64,000 bases of DNA, taken from Cladocopium goreaui (lineage: Eukaryota > Sar > Dinophyceae > Suessiales > Symbiodiniaceae). The notes under the pieces are model-generated. The model worked only from the letters and a program-made list of their open reading frames with translations, had not been told where the DNA came from and ran no database searches. This document shows positions 9,444 through 17,758 of the stretch, in pieces. Location: contig CAMXCT020001680.1 in assembly GCA_947184155.2 (NCBI GenBank), positions 395,001 through 459,000 on the forward strand, in the 5' to 3' direction. The translations under genes were made by a program, and so were the position numbers. Each line of letters starts with the position of its first letter. Position 1 is the stretch's first letter.

Positions 9444-12400
9444 TCACTCCTGATCCTCCATGTCACCAGCTGACTCTGCTGGCGGTCGCTTGATTCCTCT
9501 TGATTGCAAAAAGAGGGCTTTCAACTCATCCATGGATTGGGCTAGGCGATCATCTTGGCGTTGCATGGCTTGTGCAATCGATTGTGTCATGCTTTTCTGC
9601 TCAGTGTAGATTTGGTCAAAATTTTGACTGGATAGTGTCATGTGTTGGGACAAGGTCTGACCCAATTGTGTCAATTTGGCATCAGTGTCTGTTGCTTTTT
9701 GCTGTTGTGTCGCTTGAAGTTGTGTCATGGCAGTTTCAATGGCTTGGATTCTGTTGTCTTGTTGCTGAAACATCTCTTGTATGGGTCCATCCGGCTGTCG
9801 CTGTGATGCTTCCTGAGGAGCTTTCGCAGTGGCAGCGGTCATCAAGGTTGCTTCCTTTGACACTGCGGGTGTGTGTGGCTTTTGCTTCATCCATGGGTCC
9901 ATGTATGGATCTCCCGTTTTAAAAACTGAAATTGTGTTGTCACTTCGGTCATGTTTGGAAGGTGGTTTCGGCCTAGGGCCGGCTGCAATGGCCGATGTGG
10001 CTGCTGCTGGTCTGTTGACCACCTGTTGGGTCAGTATCGGCTGAGAATTGAACATCATCAGGATCGGAGGTGGCTTTTCACTGCAAATCAACCATTGCTT
10101 GGCTCCTACTGGTCTGAGTGGCTTTGTTGTCCAGTCATAGGAGGCTGTCCATTCCTGCAGGATTTCTTTCGTGGTGCCCACTGGAAAAGGTTGAAGTCGA
10201 TATGTCAACGGCATCATCCTGTTGTCTGGCGGCGTCTGATCTGGCTTAAGTTTCAGCCATGCTTGTTGATATGCACCTGCTTCAATGCGAAGGCCAACTG
10301 ATTTTGATCCTCTGACTAGGCCAGCTGCACCAGTGAGGTTGGCTGATTTGCTCTCAATCATGCTAGGTGACATGGCTAGCCATATGACCTTCCATGCCCC
10401 ATCTGTTATTTCCTCAGGGGTTTTTGGTATCATGAATATACGATTGAAACCTGATCTCTTCAAGAGGGATTGCAGTCTAGGTCCCCGGTGGAACTCTGCA
10501 TGAAACTGAATTGAATCTGCTTTGGATGCTTCAACTGGGAGGCCTTTGGCTCTGAAAGATCTGCCCCATGGTTTGGACATCGTGTCCTGGTAGCCTTCAA
10601 GGGCTAGTAGGTCACGTGTGGTTTTGACTGGCGCTTGGCAAAGTCGCTGCCACATGGCTTCGTCAAAATCAGTTTTCCAAAGTGTCACTGCCAGTATCTG
10701 AATCTTGGAGTGATCAAGTTCAACTTCAGTTGGTGGCATGGGCTGGATGTGTCTATGACCTAGCTGAATCAGTCGTCCATTCAAAAGGACTCTTCTGCCT
10801 TGCGAATCAAAAGCTGGTGCATTGGTGGACACGACAGTGAATGCAGGTGGAATGGCAAAATCTCCCACAACGTAGATCGCTAACTCATCGGCCGCACGTT
10901 CGGTGGTCGTTGCAAGCAGGTCTTGTGCTGTGGATGTTGACATGAGCGTGACTCCTGTGGCATGCCATGAGAATTGGCTGTGCAACATAGCAGGTGTTTG
11001 GTCTTCGTTTCGAAAAAATCCTTCTTCAAGTTGGTATTGTTGGACATCAATATTTTGGTGAAATTTGTTGTTTCTCTGCATCTTTTGTTTTTTCGTCTTG
11101 GCTGCAGCAAGGTGGAGGCTGGCGGCCTTCCTGGGAAGTTCAATCTGAGCTTCTGTGCAGATCTGGCGCAAATGTTGGATTGCTTCACTGGCAGAGTCGG
11201 TCTGCAGCAAGTGATGAATCCTTGGCAAACCTGCAAAGTCCAGGATGGCAGTGGTGGTAGTGGTGACTGCTGGAAGGTCTAGACCTAGATCTAGCAACAG
11301 GTTCGCTACTCCTGCCTGTGCAATTCGTAGTGAATCTTGTTTGGCAGTGGGATTTCGTTCATTCGGCCCTCCCCCTGACATAGGTGGTGAGAAATGGATG
11401 ATGATTGGTCCAGATTTAGGGAGCCTATCAAAAAGGTCCCAAATGGTGGCTGGCTCTGTGCATCGTCGTCCACTGGCCAGCATACTGGGCTGTCCCTGTC
11501 CAAACAGTTGATACACATGTCGCAAGATGGTCAAAAAAGTTGCAATTGGAGTGGATGGTGCGAAATTGCATCGAATCAAAACTTTGCTCAATCTTTTGAT
11601 GATGGTATCATAACCCGTATTGGTTTGCAATGCCATAAAACCAGTCTTCCAAAGTCTCCATGCTAGGGCTTCTACAAAAACCTTTAATGGCATGGCCGGA
11701 TTGGGAAGCTTTGGCCTGAAAATCAACCGCCATGTGGTGTCATCAATCAGTTGATAGTTGCATTGACGTCCAACCTGGTGATACCATGTGATGTGATCTT
11801 CAGTCATCCAAAATCGAAGGAATGCATTGCGTGCTTCCTCATCTCCTTCACAGTGCAACACCAGAATGTCTGTGTTATACGGCACAAGCGGTTCAAAATG
11901 GACACCTGACAGTGCGTTCAACTGGCTTTCCACAATGGTTGGCTGCACAGGCTCATATATTTCATCATTGACTTCACTTGGGCTGCGGAAAACCGTGGCT
12001 TCATGCAAGTCACCAAAAATGTCCTGTTTGGCAGTCTTCAGTTTTGGGTGCCATTCCACAATTTGTCTCCATGTTGAACCTTCCACAATGTCATAGAGTG
12101 TCAGGTCAGTGCTACTGCGATGCAGGATTGGGATGGTCGATTTGGCCTGCATGTCAATTTGGTCAAGAAGAGCTTGACTTTCTGGTGTCAGTGGCATTGG
12201 TGACAGGATTGCTTTTGGCGGCATCTCAGTTTCACGTAGCTTCTGCATGGCTTGATGAGGTTGCCATCCAGCGACCGGCTGGAGTGGTTGGCTCCAAAGA
12301 TCAATCAGGCTTGCTACTGTCACATCTGGATGAACTCGCAAAACTCCATATTCACCAGGCACAAGTTTGGGAAGGACTGCATACTGCGTTGATGGTGGTG

Positions 12401-13205
12401 AACTGTCATCACAATCATCAAGGTCTTCAATGGGGTCTTCTATGGTTTCTGGGATTTTTGCTGTCTCGTGGCTGTCGGCGTGGTAATGGTCAATCTGCAA
12501 AATTCCATCCACTGGAGAAAAGAAAACATCTGAGGGCCATTGGTTGGTCTGGTCATGGGACCAATTCATTTGGCTCATGAAAAACTTCCATCGATTCTGC
12601 AAGGTCATGATCTGGGCCGGCTGTCCTACGTACCATGCAAGGTCGTCTTGTTGAATGGCTGCATTTGTAGTTTTCAATCTCCCCTGAATGGCTGTTTCTA
12701 CCATTGTGGTTGGGTTGATAGAATCACCATCATGGATGTTGTGGGCATGAGCAAGGGCAAAAATTGCATGTGGTATCGTGATGCAATTCCCCAGGGTTTC
12801 CCAGCCTAGTTGTTTGGGCTTTAGGATCGTGACAGGTGCCGTTTGGCCATGGAGCAGTGCAATCTCATATGGGGACCAAAATCGGAATGATGTTCCACTC
12901 CTGAGAAAATGGCCAAACAATCCTCTGTTGGAAAGTTGATATGGTCTCAAAAGGTGCTGCTGACCATAGCGCGCCATGAAGGTTGGGATTTTCCCATCCA
13001 GGCTTGGGATTCGGTAATCCAGGATCTGTTTTTTGGACCAAATTCTGTGTGTTCCTGGCATGAAGTCGGATGCAAAATACATGGTGGCTTCAGCAACACT
13101 GGGTTCGAATTGCAGGCTTTCAGAGGCAGTCATGCATCGGATGGCTTCAAAATTCCTGGCTGTACATGGAATGCGTGGCCATGCATATGTATGCAACAGT
13201 TGCAT
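9444..13205 (-). CDS. LINE large ORF: methyltransferase C-terminal part plus coiled-coil protein
   Basis: 1253 residues. Residues 60-155 look like the end of a cytosine-5 methyltransferase: PTFMARYGQQH, then RFWSPYEIALLHG (motif IX-like, near 108) and WETLGNCITIPHAIFAL (motif X-like, near 135). The middle 900 residues match no family I can name; acidic and proline-rich patches occur near 260-290. A basic KTKKQKMQRNNK stretch lies mid-protein. The last ~110 residues are Gln-rich with heptad-like spacing (QQDNRIQAIETAMTQLQATQ), probably a coiled coil, as is common for LINE ORF1-type RNA-binding proteins. The frame overlaps the upstream methyltransferase frame by 76 bp in the -1 phase. The start at 13205 is an ATG, but the domain content argues that the real protein began upstream. 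Confidence 0.85.
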   Translation of the reverse strand: MQLLHTYAWPRIPCTARNFEAIRCMTASESLQFEPSVAEATMYFASDFMPGTHRIWSKKQILDYRIPSLDGKIPTFMARYGQQHLLRPYQLSNRGLFGHFLRSGTSFRFWSPYEIALLHGQTAPVTILKPKQLGWETLGNCITIPHAIFALAHAHNIHDGDSINPTTMVETAIQGRLKTTNAAIQQDDLAWYVGQPAQIMTLQNRWKFFMSQMNWSHDQTNQWPSDVFFSPVDGILQIDHYHADSHETAKIPETIEDPIEDLDDCDDSSPPSTQYAVLPKLVPGEYGVLRVHPDVTVASLIDLWSQPLQPVAGWQPHQAMQKLRETEMPPKAILSPMPLTPESQALLDQIDMQAKSTIPILHRSSTDLTLYDIVEGSTWRQIVEWHPKLKTAKQDIFGDLHEATVFRSPSEVNDEIYEPVQPTIVESQLNALSGVHFEPLVPYNTDILVLHCEGDEEARNAFLRFWMTEDHITWYHQVGRQCNYQLIDDTTWRLIFRPKLPNPAMPLKVFVEALAWRLWKTGFMALQTNTGYDTIIKRLSKVLIRCNFAPSTPIATFLTILRHVYQLFGQGQPSMLASGRRCTEPATIWDLFDRLPKSGPIIIHFSPPMSGGGPNERNPTAKQDSLRIAQAGVANLLLDLGLDLPAVTTTTTAILDFAGLPRIHHLLQTDSASEAIQHLRQICTEAQIELPRKAASLHLAAAKTKKQKMQRNNKFHQNIDVQQYQLEEGFFRNEDQTPAMLHSQFSWHATGVTLMSTSTAQDLLATTTERAADELAIYVVGDFAIPPAFTVVSTNAPAFDSQGRRVLLNGRLIQLGHRHIQPMPPTEVELDHSKIQILAVTLWKTDFDEAMWQRLCQAPVKTTRDLLALEGYQDTMSKPWGRSFRAKGLPVEASKADSIQFHAEFHRGPRLQSLLKRSGFNRIFMIPKTPEEITDGAWKVIWLAMSPSMIESKSANLTGAAGLVRGSKSVGLRIEAGAYQQAWLKLKPDQTPPDNRMMPLTYRLQPFPVGTTKEILQEWTASYDWTTKPLRPVGAKQWLICSEKPPPILMMFNSQPILTQQVVNRPAAATSAIAAGPRPKPPSKHDRSDNTISVFKTGDPYMDPWMKQKPHTPAVSKEATLMTAATAKAPQEASQRQPDGPIQEMFQQQDNRIQAIETAMTQLQATQQQKATDTDAKLTQLGQTLSQHMTLSSQNFDQIYTEQKSMTQSIAQAMQRQDDRLAQSMDELKALFLQSRGIKRPPAESAGDMEDQE

Positions 13206-14221
13206 GTGATGTGTGGTAAACTTTCATGATGCACAAGAATGCCAAGCCATCTTGCTCGTCTGCAAGGGGTCACTGTGGCAATGTCATATGTTCCTGAATG
13301 CAAAAGATGAAAGCCTGCCCACTGCATCATTCGTTCAGCCAATCCAAACTGTTCATGCGTGGCAAAACCTGCAACCTGTTCAATGGCTACAACTGGAGGT
13401 TTAAACAGTCTGATGTGTCCCAATGCATGACCTAGTGCAAGTCCATCTGGTGACCAAAATCCCTCTTGCGATGCTGCTGTGGACCAAGAGACACACGGTG
13501 CTGAAATCGTCCATCGAAACATGGGCAAAAATTGGAGCTGTTTTTGCCAGCTCAGATCCTGTACAGTTGTGACCATGACTGCACTTCTGCCATGTCGTTT
13601 CATGAAATCAGCAGGAATGTTGGTGGTATCTCCAATAATGCTATATCCATGTGTCAATGCAAACTGAGTGGCGCTGGATAAACTACATTCAATACCCAAG
13701 GTCTGATATTTTTTGCATCCCCTGGTTTCCAGAAATCGTTGCGCAAAAGACCAACCCCCGAATCCTCCCGCAAATTGCTCAAGTGACCAGTGATTATCCA
13801 TGCTGTCAAATCTATGTGGGCTCCACGGTACAAGCAGACTGTCACTGTGTGCCCTCAGTCTGAGCGGTTGCACCTGTTCCACACTAACATTGTGGCAGAA
13901 AATTTCAGTCTCCCCAATCAAAGGTCGATGTGTCAAATCTGCTAGCAAGGTCGCTGGAATGTCATGGTCGTAGCTTGGGATGGTGTCAGTATGCCAAGTC
14001 ATGTATCTGTGATCATAGAGTGTGGGTTGTTTGATACTTCCATGAAAAATGATCCCCTCTGAAACTTCTGATGTCAATCCAGCAAGCAACAAATTGGCCC
14101 GTGTTGATGCCTTCAGTGATGAAGTCGATGTCACATCATAAGATCTAATGAGGTTGATCAAGGGAACAGGACACACTGAGAACGCCATGGCCCAATTGGC
14201 AGGATCTAATCCTGACAGCAC
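13130..14221 (-). CDS. LINE-borne cytosine-5 DNA methyltransferase, N-terminal part
   Basis: 363 residues. Signature motifs appear in the canonical order: motif I EQFAGGFGGWS near 148 (AdoMet binding), motif II-like LGIE near 175, motif IV SAPCVSWSTAA near 240 with the catalytic-type Pro-Cys at 242-243, motif VI VAIEQV near 278 (ENV is usual), and a motif VIII-like TPCRRARWLGIL near 318. Motifs IX and X are not here but in the overlapping downstream frame. The enzyme type transfers a methyl group from AdoMet to cytosine C5. The first codon listed is GTG, with a stop three codons upstream; the first in-frame ATG is at about 14188. About 140 residues precede motif I and have no assigned fold. 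From memory, methyltransferase capture by retrotransposons has been reported in dinoflagellates and a charophyte alga. Confidence 0.85.
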   Translation of the reverse strand: MLSGLDPANWAMAFSVCPVPLINLIRSYDVTSTSSLKASTRANLLLAGLTSEVSEGIIFHGSIKQPTLYDHRYMTWHTDTIPSYDHDIPATLLADLTHRPLIGETEIFCHNVSVEQVQPLRLRAHSDSLLVPWSPHRFDSMDNHWSLEQFAGGFGGWSFAQRFLETRGCKKYQTLGIECSLSSATQFALTHGYSIIGDTTNIPADFMKRHGRSAVMVTTVQDLSWQKQLQFLPMFRWTISAPCVSWSTAASQEGFWSPDGLALGHALGHIRLFKPPVVAIEQVAGFATHEQFGLAERMMQWAGFHLLHSGTYDIATVTPCRRARWLGILVHHESLPHITCNCCIHMHGHAFHVQPGILKPSDA

Positions 14222-14249
14222 ATGCCCCTAGTCGGCTTGGGCCTGAAGG

Positions 14250-14266
14250 CCTGAAAAGTTGGGCCA
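14250..14266. repeat. LINE target-site duplication, right copy
   Basis: Exact 17-bp match to 1093-1109 in the same orientation. It borders the 5' end of the LINE. Confidence 0.9.
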
Positions 14267-14340
14267 TTTTGGGATGATTCCCCTTATGACAACCATGATT
14301 CCAGGGTTCGGGAGAACAGTGAGGTCGTTATAATTTGCCG
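14267..14340. repeat. Right part of family F MITE split by the LINE
   Basis: ttttgggatgattcc..accatgattcc..gtgaggtcgttataatttgcc matches the second half of the intact relative at 25998-26108. The two halves sum to about 115 bp, against 111 bp for the intact copy. Confidence 0.8.
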
Positions 14341-14499
14341 CTGGGTTTACCACATTGCATCCCCACAAAAATCCCGGTCAACGATAAAAATTATGTGATG
14401 CGAAAACAACTCCCATTTAAGTAAAAAAACACAGCTGTTGATTCGGTTACATCATGTTACATCACAATTCTTCATGCTTCCATATATGGTATATATATA

Positions 14500-14608
14500 T
14501 ACCCTCTGGTAAACTAACATAGCCATGGAAAATCACCATTTTGAAAGGGTAAATCAACTATTTCGACTGGGCCATTTTCAATAGCTATTTTGACATAACC
14601 AGAGGGTA
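14500..14608. repeat. Family A hairpin (MITE-like)
   Basis: TACCCTCTGGTAA and TAACCAGAGGGTA ends with TA borders. The left arm uses the aaactaacatagcc module and the right arm uses ctattttgacata, so the arms are not fully complementary. Confidence 0.85.
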
Positions 14609-14787
14609 ACCATCTTGAAAAATATGAGTTCGTCAATGTGAAGGATGACATCCTATATACTATATATGGTATATCTATATATATATAATATAGGGTGGGT
14701 CTTTGGATATGGTATATATATATATGGTATACATATGGGGTATATATATAATAGGGTGAAATCACCAAAATTTCATCCCATGGATAC

Positions 14788-14888
14788 CTCCTTTTTGGAT
14801 GAAATCTCCCATTTCGCAAAAAAAACGGCCGCCTTTTCGCAGGCGCTGATCGCAGCGTTGAGGCCGATCACATCGCACTGCAGGGAGG
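14788..14888 (-). CDS. PPR-repeat exon
   Basis: Reads QASLQCDVIGLNAAISACEK followed by AAVFFAKWEISSKKE. The NAAISACEK word is the hallmark of dinoflagellate PPR units. Borders fit splicing: TTTGCAG just upstream (acceptor) and GTATCC just downstream (donor), giving a 101-bp exon of about one PPR unit. A family A hairpin lies 180 bp downstream on the minus strand, in the presumed intron. Confidence 0.7.
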
Positions 14889-15018
14889 CCTGCAAAGTGG
14901 TGCGTGGTGAATCGGCCGATTTCGTATGGAAATTCATATGGATTTCATATGGAAATATATATATATATAATGTGTATATATATATATAAACATCAAACTA
15001 TATGGATCAATGGATTTC

Positions 15019-15129
15019 TACAGTTATGGCCATGGCTACCAGTTATAATTGGCGATATCTATGGGATTATACATTCTATAAATGGGGTGACTTGTTAGTA
15101 CTTATAACTGATAAATGACCATAACTGTA
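15019..15129. repeat. Family B hairpin
   Basis: TACAGTTATGGCCA left and ACCATAACTGTA right. The interior includes a gctaccagttataattggcgatatctatggga variant arm and the gtgacttgttagtac module. Confidence 0.85.
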
Positions 15130-15307
15130 TGGAAATGTATAAACATCAAACATATGGATCAACCACGGCTACATTGTGAATTTATGTAAATTTGAACATC
15201 AAAGATGGAATAACATGCAGATTTTACTGCACAATGGACATCTAATTGTCAAGAGAAGAATGTAGAATCATGTAACAATGTGGCCCTTTTGAAAAGGACA
15301 TTTGTGG

Positions 15308-15422
15308 TACCCTCTGGTAACATACAAAAAGTGAACTGGAAAATCACCATAGAAATAGTGAGTTTTCCCATGAATAGCATGGTGGAACTTTCCATAGTTA
15401 TGTAAACGTTTACCAAAGGGTA
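15308..15422. repeat. Family A hairpin
   Basis: TACCCTCTGGTAA left and TTACCAAAGGGTA right. It uses the aacatacaaaa and catagaaatagtgag modules and contains an extra gaatagcatggtgg stretch in the right arm. Confidence 0.8.
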
Positions 15423-15466
15423 ACCATGATATAGTCCATTAAAATCCCATTAAAATACCATAAAAT

Positions 15467-16199
15467 CCCATTCAATCACCATTAAATCACCATTAAACTC
15501 CCATTAAACCCCCATTAAATCCCATTAAATCCGAATAAATCACAATAAGTCTCCATGAAGTCCCCCTATAAGCTCTCCCATAAATCCAATGAAATCGTCC
15601 TCCCATTCTACAACCATTTGATTCGTCCCAAAAAGGCCACTGGGCCGGGCCGTGTTTTCCTCGCTAGCAGAGATCTTGATTGGGGAGATCCAAAACAAGG
15701 GCGACATGAAAATTCTTAATCTGATCTGCTTGGTGGTTTCAACCCCTCTGAAAAATATCCACAACTTGTCATTTCAAGGGTTTTTTTGTTCAATGACTGC
15801 TGGTTGGTGGTATACCTACCCCTCTGATCCCATTCAATCACCATTAAATCACCATTAAATCACCATTAAACTCCCATTAAACCCCCATTAAATCCCATTA
15901 AATCCGAATAAATCACAATAAGTCTCCATGAAGTCCCCCTATAAGCTCTCCCATAAATCCAATGAAATCGTCCTCCCATTCTACAACCATTTGATTCGTC
16001 CCAAAAAGGCCACTGGGCCGGGCCGTGTTTTCCTCGCTAGCAGAGATCTTGATTGGGGAGATCCAAAACAAGGGCGACATGAAAATTCTTAATCTGATCT
16101 GCTTGGTGGTTTCAACCCCTCTGAAAAATATCCACAACTTGTCATTTCAAGGGTTTTTTTGTTCAATGACTGCTGGTTGGTGGTATACCTACCCCTCTG
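15467..16199. repeat. Near-identical tandem duplication (~362-373 bp)
   Basis: The segment from cccattcaatcacc through ggtatacctacccctctga occurs twice head to tail. The copies appear identical apart from one extra 11-bp attaaatcacc unit in the second (offset 362 bp before it, 373 bp after it). The identical 74-codon open frames at 15540-15764 and 15913-16137 (minus) are a by-product and have no recognisable product. Lack of divergence implies a recent duplication or assembly duplication. The second copy runs into a family C hairpin. Confidence 0.9.
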
Positions 16200-16285
16200 A
16201 AAAATGATGGAGTGAAAGTCGGTTGGGATGATGACATTCCCAATATATGGAAAGTCATAAAACTCATGTTTCAAACCACCAACCA
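16174..16285. repeat. Family C hairpin
   Basis: TGGTTGGTGGT left and AAACCACCAACCA right, with the typical cctctgaaaaatgatgg and gggatgatgacattccc core. Its left 26 bp are shared with the preceding tandem duplication. Confidence 0.85.
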
Positions 16286-16781
16286 TTCAATCCCTGCATT
16301 GACGGATGTTTCATGATTTTTCCTCATCTTCCCAACTCCTAGGGAGACTGGTTGGTTGTTTCATGCCCCCCGAAAATCTTCACCAATCGATGGCACTTAA
16401 GTTGGGGTCATCAATTGGAGCGTCACTTTGGGAGCCTGGCTGGCTGCCATAAACTATAATGTTGGTCAAACAATCATAAACCATCCCATTTCACCATAAA
16501 TAGGTGGTATAAACCATTTATAAACCATTCCCAAATGGATGGTTTATCGTTTTACTCACATTACTGTAACCCCAGATCTTCTGTTCGTGGGTTGAATCCA
16601 CGTCTATACCCTTGCGGGTTAGTCAACTCCCGCCGCCGGTGTTTGTGGCGCTCGAATTACTAGTTCTCAACATTGGCTAGCCCTAAAATCCGTCCATGGA
16701 TAAGACTCATCCCATCCCTCGTTCGTATCAAACATCCCCAAAGGAAACCATGGTGCAATGTATGGGGCATTCATTTTTATC
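16286..16781. other. Non-coding, family H-like remnants
   Basis: Around 16481-16550 there are repeated aaccatcc/ggtggtataaacc words related to 20060-20115, 48173-48230 and 51960-52030 (called family H here). I see no gene. Confidence 0.4.
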
Positions 16782-16885
16782 TACCCTCTGGTAATTTAAC
16801 ATAACTATGGAAAATCACAATTTTTAATGGGAAAATCCACTATTAATGGTCATTTTCAATAGCTACGTTAAATTACCAGAGGGTA
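16782..16885. repeat. Family A hairpin
   Basis: TACCCTCTGGTAATTTAAC left and GTTAAATTACCAGAGGGTA right. The arms are complementary over the outer 18 bp, with the tattaatgg interior module. Confidence 0.88.
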
Positions 16886-16996
16886 TGTTGATTCCAATTT
16901 GGAACCATAGCAACGGGGTCTTTCACATGAAAGATGGGATAAAAAAGTCAGTGGCATCTTGAGCAACTGCAAGTGCTTCACGATGCTCAGACTCTG

Positions 16997-17105
16997 CATG
17001 GCCATGGCTACCAGTTATAACTGGTGATTTCGATGGGATAACAAACATTCTATAAATCGGGTGACTTGTTAGTACTTATAGCTGATTTTTATGGCCATAA
17101 CTGTG
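16997..17105. repeat. Family B hairpin, forward copy
   Basis: gccatggctaccagttataactgg left arm and atggccataactgtg right arm. It is followed 84 bp later by a second copy in the opposite direction. Confidence 0.75.
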
Positions 17106-17188
17106 GGAGAGAGGTCATCCGAATGCCTTCGGATCTTCCAGTCGCACCCAGTCGGAGCAGGGTTGGATCCATGTAGACCATTGGTCGA

Positions 17189-17415
17189 CCACAGTTCTGG
17201 CCATAAAAATCAGTTATAGGTACTAACAAGTCACCCCATAGAAATAGAACCCAGATGCTCCATATTTACAGTACATAATTTTACATATATTTACCTACAA
17301 AACTGGGCCATTTCTTGGGTAAATGTAGGTCAATATTCCAGCACCATGGTTCGCATATGGGGGAATGTTTGTTATCCCTTCTAGAAATCACCAGTTATAG
17401 CTGGTAGCCATGGCC
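17189..17415. repeat. Family B hairpin, inverted and interrupted
   Basis: Left piece 17189-17249 and right piece 17362-17415 together make one family B copy in reverse orientation. A family G hairpin sits between them, at the junction that reads aacattctataa in other copies. Confidence 0.75.
17250..17361. repeat. Family G hairpin nested in family B
   Basis: cccagatgctccat start and a central cctacaaa../..gggtaaatgtagg pairing. It is related to 37552-37640 but more diverged. It splits the family B copy, so it inserted later. Confidence 0.7.
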
Positions 17416-17658
17416 AACATCCGAGCCCATGGACCTCAGGAATCTCCTTGAGTAACTGCAGGGCCCATTGCCACTCGTGGCCTTGGTGATGCATTTGTTT
17501 TCACGGGAAAATCTTAACCGGAAACCCATGGGTTTTTACCATCAAAAAACTAAAGCTTTCCTGTAAATTTTCCCATCATCCAATTCTATGGCCTTGGTGA
17601 TGATGATTCACCGTCCATCTACGCAAGACAGGGATTTCACCATGGATTTTCTTCATAA

Positions 17659-17758
17659 CCCATGACGGATCCATGGTGCTGCTATCTATGGTAGCATGGA
17701 TCCCATCAATATACCCCAGTCATGTTAGCATATATACCAGCACCATGGATCCGATGGG
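17659..17758. repeat. Family D hairpin
   Basis: cccatgacggatccatggtgctg left and cagcaccatggatccgatggg right. The core has ccatcaatataccccagtcatgttagcatatatacc, inverted relative to 43599-43694. Confidence 0.8.

Larger units (their letters stand above)
1110..14249 (-). mobile_element. Non-LTR retrotransposon (LINE) with methyltransferase, EN, RT and RNase H
   Basis: About 13.1 kb lies between two perfect 17-bp direct repeats. On the minus strand, 5' to 3', the order is cytosine methyltransferase, large ORF with coiled coil, tandem Cys/His repeats, AP-like endonuclease, reverse transcriptase, zinc finger, RNase H and a C-terminal domain. Endonuclease plus RT with no long terminal repeats, and a variable-length target duplication, place it among LINEs moving by target-primed reverse transcription. 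The 3' end (left side) has no obvious poly(A) or microsatellite tail. The 5' end lies only about 28 bp before the methyltransferase frame, so 5' truncation is possible. The perfect duplication suggests a fairly recent insertion. Frame changes between 7.4 and 8.3 kb and at 13.1-13.2 kb suggest this copy is not fully functional. Confidence 0.95.

Noticed and set aside
13130-13205. Canonical -1 slippery heptamer in the methyltransferase overlap
   Set aside because: The best candidate, GGAATTTTG, does not fit X-XXY-YYZ in the upstream frame.
5446-13229. Many plus-strand open frames opposite the LINE
   Set aside because: They are shadows of the minus-strand coding frames; those over the repeat array repeat with the same period.
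1110-14249. Element as an LTR retrotransposon
   Set aside because: No long terminal repeats, protease or integrase were seen; the 17-bp repeats are target-site duplications, and the endonuclease is of the AP type.
15540-16137. Two identical 74-codon minus-strand frames as a duplicated gene
   Set aside because: They follow from the tandem DNA duplication and show no protein features or splice context.
16555-16660. tRNA-like T-arm (cgtgggttgaatccacg)
   Set aside because: No matching acceptor stem or anticodon arm could be drawn around it.
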